NCBI GenBank assembly: GCA_945883495.1
Contig: CAMCXS010000009.1
Location: 1-64,000, forward strand
DNA: 64,000 nt
Source: Akkermansia muciniphila
GTDB lineage: Bacteria; Verrucomicrobiota; Verrucomicrobiia; Verrucomicrobiales; DEV007
Reading direction: 5' to 3'
The position numbers were made by a program, and so were the translations under genes. Under the pieces are notes generated by a model. It searched no databases and was not told the DNA's origin. It saw only the letters and a program-made list of their open reading frames with translations. Position 1 is the stretch's first letter, and each line of letters starts with the position of its first letter. Shown in pieces: positions 58,425-64,000 of the stretch.

Positions 58425-59363
58425 TCAAAGCCCGAGCCACCGGGATCCCCAGTCCAGAATCCACGGCATCGTTGCCAAGCTGCAAATCGTAGACGCCAAA
58501 ACGATTTGAATGGCAGTCGCAGGGTGCCCTCCGTGCATCCGGGCCAAAATGATCGGGAACACGGCCGAAGGCATGGCTGCTTGCACCAATAGCACTTGCC
58601 TGATTTCCGTAGGAAGCGGCAAATATCGAGTCATCACCAGCATTACCAGCGGAATCGCCACCAAACGCATCACGCTTGAGCCCAGTACCGTCCGGGCCTC
58701 AAACTTCCACGGCTCCATTCTGGCTTGGGATGCGATCGCTGCTCCAATCGCGAAAAGCGCGATCGGTACCGCACAAGTCCCGAGCGAGCGAAATGTGCTG
58801 AGAATGGGCTGCGGGATCCAGTGTTCGCCACCGAGATAATGGAGCGTCAAACCAAGCACGACCGCGAGGCATGGGCCGTTCAACATCGACCGCCAACCTG
58901 CCTCCGAGACGCCGCACAGAACCATCACGCCAAGGGTCCACATGGCGAGTTCCACTCCCATTCCGTGCAAGAACAGCACACCGATCGGACCTTCCCCGTA
59001 GAGCGCCACCAATACTGGCAGGGCAATGAATCCATAATTCTGGATGGCCGTGACCACGGTGAAGGTGCGTTGGCCTTGCCCCGGTTGGAAGCGTAGCAAA
59101 CGTGCCGCGGCTCCGCTAAGAATGAGACCGGCCGTGACGACGGCAAAGCCGCTGGCGATGGCCCAGGCGACGGTTCCGATTTCCTTGAGGACTGGGTCGC
59201 CTATTACTTTGCCCAGGATGAAGGCGGGGAAGAATAAATTCAGATTGAGCCGCATTAGGCCGGTCTCCACCGCTGGCTCTAGCCAGCCAAAGCGATGGAA
59301 CGCCGCCCCAGTGACCACGATGAGGAACACCGGGATAATGGCTTGGAAGACTTGGGGGATCAT
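58425..59363 (-). CDS. AEC family transporter
   Basis: The 312-residue protein has about ten hydrophobic segments in two groups of five (for example IIPVFLIVVTGAAFHRFGWL, FGFIALPVLVALYG-like segments, and LVAIPLVMLVMTRYLPLP), as in the auxin-efflux-carrier family. The half-helix motifs LNLFFPAFILGKVIGD and QAAMPSAVFPIILARMHGG also fit. Members move organic acids or related anions. The substrate is unknown. It runs into the intergenic region after the lipoprotein, tail to tail. Confidence 0.88.
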   Translation of the reverse strand: MIPQVFQAIIPVFLIVVTGAAFHRFGWLEPAVETGLMRLNLNLFFPAFILGKVIGDPVLKEIGTVAWAIASGFAVVTAGLILSGAAARLLRFQPGQGQRTFTVVTAIQNYGFIALPVLVALYGEGPIGVLFLHGMGVELAMWTLGVMVLCGVSEAGWRSMLNGPCLAVVLGLTLHYLGGEHWIPQPILSTFRSLGTCAVPIALFAIGAAIASQARMEPWKFEARTVLGSSVMRLVAIPLVMLVMTRYLPLPTEIRQVLLVQAAMPSAVFPIILARMHGGHPATAIQIVLASTICSLATMPWILDWGSRWLGL

Positions 59364-59390
59364 GGGGCGGTGACCCGTTGAAGCCAGTGC

Positions 59391-60140
59391 TCAGGCGGCG
59401 AAGATCGCGTACTTGAGCCCAAGAATGCCAACGAGCAGAAAGACGCCTGTGCGCAACTTTGCTTGATCTGCGCGGGTCAGAAAATGCCCGCCGGCCACGA
59501 TGCCGGCCAGAGTGGCAGGGGTGGTCCAGAGGAGCAGCTTCAGGACTTGTGTGTCGAAGAACCCGTTTGAGCCCATCAGCAACATCCGGTAGCCTGCGCC
59601 CGCGACGAAAACGACCTGGAGGGTCGCCACGATCTGGGACTTGCTCCAGCCCTGGCTGTAGGCGTAGGCAACCACGGGAGGCCCACCGATGTTAAAGGCG
59701 CCGCCGAAAAATCCGCCGGCCAAGCCGAACGGAACCGCAAGACGCTTGTGAATGGCGAAGATCGCGTCCTTTCGAATCGCCTGAACGAGGTCGAACGCTG
59801 AGAATATGACGAGGACCACGCCGAAGAGGCGGATGAACCATTGCCCTTCAAGGTTCGCCTTCATGAAGTGAAAGCCGAGATAGGTTCCAATGAGTGTCCC
59901 GAGAGTCAGTCCGAGCGCAGGGCGGATCGAGAATTCGCCACCGTGTCGCTTGAGTAGCACAAACGGAATGAGGATTGAGTTCACCGCGACCAGGGTGACG
60001 CACGATTTCCAGTCCTGGCTCAGCATCGGGAGAAAAGCCATGCCGACGATGGCAAAGCCGAATCCAGTGAGGCCCTGGATGAAGCCGGCGGCGGCGAGGA
60101 CGACTCCAATCCCTACGACTTGGAATACATCGGCGCTCAT
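59391..60140 (-). CDS. TauE/SafE family membrane protein
   Basis: The 249-residue protein has about seven hydrophobic helices and the family signature near the start: AAAGFIQGLTGFGFAIVGMA, and in the second half GLAGGFFGGAFNIGGPPVVAYA. TauE/SafE proteins export or import small anions, often sulfur compounds; the substrate cannot be read from sequence. The start overlaps the end of the VanZ-like gene by four bases (ATGA), so the two are coupled. Confidence 0.9.
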   Translation of the reverse strand: MSADVFQVVGIGVVLAAAGFIQGLTGFGFAIVGMAFLPMLSQDWKSCVTLVAVNSILIPFVLLKRHGGEFSIRPALGLTLGTLIGTYLGFHFMKANLEGQWFIRLFGVVLVIFSAFDLVQAIRKDAIFAIHKRLAVPFGLAGGFFGGAFNIGGPPVVAYAYSQGWSKSQIVATLQVVFVAGAGYRMLLMGSNGFFDTQVLKLLLWTTPATLAGIVAGGHFLTRADQAKLRTGVFLLVGILGLKYAIFAA

Positions 60141-60553
60141 CGGGCGAGGCTGGTCGTGCGTTTCCGGGCGGTGGTAAGGGAGTAGATACCCCAGGCCAAG
60201 AAGATGCCGATCAAATTGGCCAACGTATCCTCAAACTCGGAGCTTCGGAGCGGCACAAAGCTTTGGCCTATTTCCATTAGGATGCCCCAAGTGAAGAGAA
60301 ACCCAGCGATGGCTCGGGGATGTCCGCGGAAAGCGAACATACCTGTGATCGCAAGAATGGTGTAGGCCGTAGCATGCTTGACCTTGTCCGACACGCCGGA
60401 AACAGGCGTGTGCGTGCCGCTAGCCAAGGACAACCACGTGAGCAGCGCAAGGCCGCACAGGAAGGCGGCTTTGAGCAGCAGGTCAGCCGTGGACTGCAAT
60501 CTCGGGCCGGGCATAATCGGCACGACGCTGCACGCATTCCAGGCAGCCCGCAA
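60137..60553 (-). CDS. VanZ-like membrane protein
   Basis: The 138-residue protein has four hydrophobic segments: LLLKAAFLCGLALLTWLSLA, AYTILAITGMFAFRG, AIAGFLFTWGILMEIGQ and LANLIGIFLAWGIYSL. The KVKHATAYTILA motif and LMEIGQSFVPLRSSEFEDTL are typical of VanZ-family proteins. VanZ-like proteins are small membrane proteins of mostly unknown role. An internal ATG 13 codons in may be the true start. The stop overlaps the TauE start. Confidence 0.8.
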   Translation of the reverse strand: MRAAWNACSVVPIMPGPRLQSTADLLLKAAFLCGLALLTWLSLASGTHTPVSGVSDKVKHATAYTILAITGMFAFRGHPRAIAGFLFTWGILMEIGQSFVPLRSSEFEDTLANLIGIFLAWGIYSLTTARKRTTSLAR

Positions 60554-60574
60554 CTTGCATGTCCAGAGAGTCGC

Positions 60575-62893
60575 TTAATTCGGGCTGGGAGCCGCTGGCG
60601 TCGTGGGCGTATCGGCCAAGCGCGGGAGCGGATTGCGAGTCAGCTGAATCAAATCTTGAAGGGTGGTGATCGCTTCGCGCTTGACGTGATTCATCGCGTG
60701 AGGGGGCTCGAGGGCGCGCTCTTCCGCCGTCCGTTCCTTCCGGACGCCGGTGAACATGCCGCTGAGTTCCTGATCTGAAATTTCGGAGAGCAGGCGCAGC
60801 TTTTCGTTCGCGAGGTCGTCCAGTGTGAGGCTGTACACGGAAAACAGCCCCTTTTCCGATTCCCTGAGCTTGGTATACCGAGTCTTCATTTCCTCGGTTC
60901 GAGCCTTGGACTTGGCATCTTGCTCCTTGATTTCCGCGATGCGGACTTCCTTATTTAGCGAAAGGGAGTTCTGCTCCTTGCGCTTTTGGAACCGGGCGAT
61001 CTCCTCTTTCACCCATTTGAAGTCTGGATCGGCGGCGACGCGCTCCTTAGAACGGCGAGCCAATTCCTCGATCGGCAGAGGCGTTTTTTCAAACAGCACG
61101 AAGTTCTGGCTTTTGATCTCATCGTAAGGGAGCGAATTCTTCATGGAGAGTTCGCCGATCTCCATCACTTCCGTGATCGACGGAAGATGGATGTCAGGGA
61201 TCACTCCTTTGCCCTGGGTTGACCCGCCTGCAATCCGGTAAAATTTCTGAATGGTCAGCTTCAAAGCGCCTTCCTCGTTGTTGTTCCCACCTGGAATGAG
61301 AAGGTTGAATTGATTGGTCGTTACCGGAAGAAGCTGTTGCACCGTCCCTTTGCCGAAGGTCGATTGCTCGCCGACGATGACCGCGCGGTTGTAGTCCTGG
61401 AGGGCGGCGGCGAGGATCTCACTGGCAGAAGCACTTGATTTGCTCGTCAGCACCACCAGCGGACCTGAGTAAACCGGCTCTGGAGTGCGCGACGCCTTGA
61501 CGTCCCGGTTTTCTCGGCTGTCCCGGGACTGCACCACGGGGCCACGAGGGATGAAAAGACCGGTCAGATTGATTGCCTCTTCCAGGGATCCACCGCCGTT
61601 CTGGGTCAGATCGAGAATTAAGCCGTCGATACCCTCCTTCATCAGGCGAGCCAAGAGCCGTTCCGTGTCCTTGGTCACGCTGGTTTGGCCAGTGTCCATG
61701 TCGCTATAGAAGGACGGAAGATCGATCCAGCCCAAGCGAAGCTGTTTGCCGTCCGCGTCCTTGGTCTCAATCAGTTCGGCTCGTGCCAAGCTTTCCTTCA
61801 GTTCCACGCGGTTCCGCTTGATTAGAATATCGACGGTTTCGGATGGATCTTTGCCGTTTGGAATGACTCGCAGCCGAACCACGGAGCCTCGCTTTCCGCG
61901 AATCAGATCGACGATCTTCTGCAGCTTCATGTGCAGGATGTCTTGCATCTCTCCGCTAGGGCCTTGGCCGACGTGCGTGATGCGGTCTCCGACCTGCAAC
62001 TCGCCAGCAGTCTGTGCAGGACCTCCAACAACCAAGCCCTTGATTTCGGCGTGGCCGGTATCCGTCGTGCTCAGTAACGCGCCGATTCCGTCGAGCGACT
62101 TCTGCATGGAGATGCGGAAATTGTCATACTCCGACTGGGTGAAATACTCCGAGTGGGGGTCATAGGCGTGGGCCAATGCCTTGAGAAAGAAACCGACGAT
62201 TTCTTCCGGGGAGTTCTCGTTGATTGACTCCAGAATGCGGTCGTAACGCTTGGCGACGATCTCCTTGGGGTTCTTCGGCGTGCCATCGGCATTCTTTTGT
62301 GATTCGTCTTCCGGTTCCTCCTCGGCGGCGGCATTCTTGTTCGGGATTTCCGCGCGCAGCACCTCTTGAAGAAGTTCGTTCTCGATCATGCGCGACCAAA
62401 GTTCGTCCGCAGCCGCCTCATCCGTCGGCCACTTCGCGTCTTTCCTGCTCACCTCGATTGTGGCCTTTGAGTCAAAGGTGAACTCCTTGGTCTTGATCAA
62501 CTCCTGAACCTTGGCGACGCGGGCAGAGACTCGCTCTTTGTAGATGTTGTAGATGTCCTCAGCGGCCCCGACGTTTTGCATGAGCAGCAAGTCGTCCAGT
62601 TTGTCCCGATACTTCGTGTTGATCAGATCGATATCGCTCTGGAGGAAGTACATGCGTCCCATGTCCAGAAACTCCAAGTAGTTGTCGAGCATGTCGCTGG
62701 ACACCTTGTCGTTGACCGGTTGGTCGTTGTAGTGTTCGTGCTGGAGGAGATTGGCGACTTTGGCGGCGACTTGGCCGAAGTTGGCGCCCTCGCGAGCACT
62801 GAGCCTTTCTGAAAGCAGCAGAGCTGGGCCAGCAAGGGCCAGGAGAAAGACGGTACGAAGGTGGAAAGGAAGGCTTCCGCGTTGCTTGGCCAT
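60575..62893 (-). CDS. Tail-specific C-terminal processing protease (CtpA/Prc family, S41)
   Basis: I chose the ATG at 62,893; the ATG upstream adds 28 residues that break the signal peptide. The 772-residue protein has a signal peptide (LRTVFLLALAGPALLLS), an N-terminal helical domain (NYLEFLDMGRMYFLQSDID), a PDZ domain (KGLVVGGPAQTAGELQVGDR), and the S41 protease core: DLTQNGGGSLEEAINLTGLF, TSKSSASASEILAAALQDY and VGEQSTFGKGTVQQLLP, with catalytic Ser and Lys. The long C-terminal part (KTPLPIEELARRSKERVAAD) is as in Prc/Tsp. It trims C termini of periplasmic proteins. Its start is 129 bases from the MBL gene on the opposite strand. Confidence 0.93.
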   Translation of the reverse strand: MAKQRGSLPFHLRTVFLLALAGPALLLSERLSAREGANFGQVAAKVANLLQHEHYNDQPVNDKVSSDMLDNYLEFLDMGRMYFLQSDIDLINTKYRDKLDDLLLMQNVGAAEDIYNIYKERVSARVAKVQELIKTKEFTFDSKATIEVSRKDAKWPTDEAAADELWSRMIENELLQEVLRAEIPNKNAAAEEEPEDESQKNADGTPKNPKEIVAKRYDRILESINENSPEEIVGFFLKALAHAYDPHSEYFTQSEYDNFRISMQKSLDGIGALLSTTDTGHAEIKGLVVGGPAQTAGELQVGDRITHVGQGPSGEMQDILHMKLQKIVDLIRGKRGSVVRLRVIPNGKDPSETVDILIKRNRVELKESLARAELIETKDADGKQLRLGWIDLPSFYSDMDTGQTSVTKDTERLLARLMKEGIDGLILDLTQNGGGSLEEAINLTGLFIPRGPVVQSRDSRENRDVKASRTPEPVYSGPLVVLTSKSSASASEILAAALQDYNRAVIVGEQSTFGKGTVQQLLPVTTNQFNLLIPGGNNNEEGALKLTIQKFYRIAGGSTQGKGVIPDIHLPSITEVMEIGELSMKNSLPYDEIKSQNFVLFEKTPLPIEELARRSKERVAADPDFKWVKEEIARFQKRKEQNSLSLNKEVRIAEIKEQDAKSKARTEEMKTRYTKLRESEKGLFSVYSLTLDDLANEKLRLLSEISDQELSGMFTGVRKERTAEERALEPPHAMNHVKREAITTLQDLIQLTRNPLPRLADTPTTPAAPSPN

Positions 62894-63022
62894 GAGATCG
62901 TTCCTAGATGGAGTGGTTGAGGCGTTCTGGGGATGAAGGCCGGTGGAAAACCTACACGGCCGGTTCATGTTTGACACGCTTTTTCCGATTGAAATTCACG
63001 GATGGACGGCGGATGTCCCTCC

Positions 63023-63658
63023 ATGGTGCGCGTTTACTCCCATTGTGGGGGATTCACTCAGACAAACGGATACGTCGTCGCCTCAGATTCTGGTGCATGC
63101 GTGGCGATTGATGCTCCAGGCGGGATGGCGGAGTGGTTGGCGGAGGATGGATTGCGCCCGACGCTGCTGCTTCTGACTCACGCGCATTTCGACCACGTTA
63201 CGGAGGCGGCGCGAGTCAAAGTCGAGGCGGGCTGCCAGGTCCAGGCATTTGCCGCTCCGAATCCTGATTTGACTCTGGAAGCTGCCTATGCCGGCATGGG
63301 GATTCGGGTGGTTCCTTACGAAGTTGACGAACCGGTCACCGGCGGTGGCGTCATCCCTGTGGGGGATTTGCGCTTCGAGTGTTTCCATGTGCCCGGGCAC
63401 TCACCGGACAGCATCTGCTTTTATCTTCCGCCGAGCGAGCCCAATAGCAGGCCGATGTTGTTTGGCGGAGACGTGCTCTTCCAGGGGAGCATCGGGCGAA
63501 CCGACTTTCCGCATGGCGATCACGATTTGCTGCTCCAGGGAATTCGGGACCAGCTCTTCGGGTTGCCAGATGATACCGTCGTTTTCCCTGGGCACGGTCC
63601 CGCTACTTCGATCGGCATCGAGAAACAGACGAACCCTTACGTGAGGCTTCGCGGGTAA
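63023..63658 (+). CDS. MBL-fold metallo-hydrolase (glyoxalase II-like)
   Basis: I chose the ATG at 63,023, where homologous sequence begins (VRVYSHCGGFTQTNGYVVAS); an ATG at 63,002 is also possible. The 211-residue protein has the MBL motif LLLTHAHFDHVTEA with HxHxDH, then HVPGHSPDSICFYL (His), GGDVLFQGSIGRTDFPHGD (Asp) and FPGHGPATSIGIEK (His). These are the two-zinc ligands of glyoxalase II-like hydrolases. The substrate is likely a thioester or a similar compound. It faces the SSB gene tail to tail with 19 bases between. Confidence 0.9.
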   Translation: MVRVYSHCGGFTQTNGYVVASDSGACVAIDAPGGMAEWLAEDGLRPTLLLLTHAHFDHVTEAARVKVEAGCQVQAFAAPNPDLTLEAAYAGMGIRVVPYEVDEPVTGGGVIPVGDLRFECFHVPGHSPDSICFYLPPSEPNSRPMLFGGDVLFQGSIGRTDFPHGDHDLLLQGIRDQLFGLPDDTVVFPGHGPATSIGIEKQTNPYVRLRG

Positions 63659-63677
63659 GAAGGCGGGGTTCCCGCGA

Positions 63678-64000
63678 TCAGAATGGAATGTCGTCGCCCT
63701 CGTCGGGGAGGGGGCCAGGGCTGTGGCTCGGTGCGGGACGTGGGGGGGGCGAAGAATACGACTGACCACCGCCGCCTCCGCTATTGTAAGAGCCTCCGCC
63801 TCCGCCGTAGGAGCCTCCACCACCTCCATAAGATTCGCCGCCGCCACCGCCGCCTTCGTTGCGGCCTCCGAGGAACTGCATGGCTTCTCCGACCACGGTC
63901 AGCTTGTTGCGGTTTTGACCGGTGGTTTTGTCCTGCCAACTCTCCAACTGCAGGCGTCCTTCGATGAACACTGGGCGTCCCTTTTTCAGATATTGCCCGG
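63678..64000 (-). CDS. ssb: Single-stranded DNA-binding protein, C-terminal part
   Basis: The gene runs in from the right edge, so only about 107 C-terminal residues are in view. The end of the OB fold is seen in GQYLKKGRPVFIEGRLQLES and WQDKTTGQNRNKLTVVGEAM. A Gly-rich linker with repeated GGGGGSY follows, and the protein ends LPDEGDDIPF, the acidic tip that recruits repair and replication proteins. The start is outside the window. Confidence 0.95.
   Translation of the reverse strand, partial: GQYLKKGRPVFIEGRLQLESWQDKTTGQNRNKLTVVGEAMQFLGGRNEGGGGGGESYGGGGGSYGGGGGSYNSGGGGGQSYSSPPPRPAPSHSPGPLPDEGDDIPF

Overview
The window looks like a chromosomal segment of a GC-rich member of the Planctomycetes-Verrucomicrobia group, most likely Verrucomicrobia. 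The reasons are a PSCyt1/DUF1549/DUF1553 protein followed by a DUF1501 Tat-exported protein, a DUF1080 secreted protein, a DUF4058 protein, an HEVGH-type secreted metalloprotease, and many small dispersed palindromic or tandem repeats. This placement is an inference from gene content. No rRNA or tRNA gene was recognised.

Region 1 (1-12,900) is mostly ordinary genome: a partial secreted phosphodiesterase, an RlmI-type methyltransferase, a secreted esterase, the PSCyt1/DUF1501 pair, a DUF1080 protein, and a compact three-gene signalling operon. That operon encodes a sensor kinase whose extracytoplasmic domain carries a CxxCH haem motif, a stand-alone receiver, and a receiver-linked class III cyclase. 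Region 2 (11,875-16,110) carries gene fragments and repeats: a metalloprotease remnant, a RelE-like toxin remnant read out of frame by a SEC-C gene, and two MITE-like copies bracketing a DUF4058 gene.

Region 3 (16,168-34,041) is a defence island built around a type I restriction-modification operon. The order is DUF3883 (divergent), a half-length HsdS, HsdM, RhuM, Fic, DinD, a full-length HsdS, a KAP-type membrane NTPase, an AAA ATPase plus DUF4276 pair, a REP-associated tyrosine transposase with its REP array, HsdR, and a YgjP-type metallopeptidase. Genes from HsdM to the second HsdS overlap or abut, so they are probably one transcript.

Region 4 (34,042-49,092) is a second accessory region with gene debris at its left side (a cut-off CYTH domain, an IS66 accessory fragment). 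It then has a membrane patatin, a Nudix protein, a divergent FGE-like gene and an LRR-Roc-COR-TIR protein, a second FGE-like gene, and a two-gene unit. That unit encodes an unknown protein and a remarkable protein in which an unknown N-terminal domain is joined to a ribosomal protein uS9 domain with an intact SKR tail. This last unit is the best candidate for something undescribed. My hypothesis is a conflict or translation-monitoring system linked to a TIR effector; the sequence shows the gene order and the domains, not the function.

Region 5 (49,093-64,000) returns to housekeeping content: metalloprotease, CutA, an NtrB-like kinase, a glycosyltransferase, a leuC-VOC-leuD operon, a Pro/Ala-rich lipoprotein, AEC and TauE-type transporters, a VanZ-like protein, a tail-specific protease, an MBL hydrolase, and the C-terminal part of SSB.
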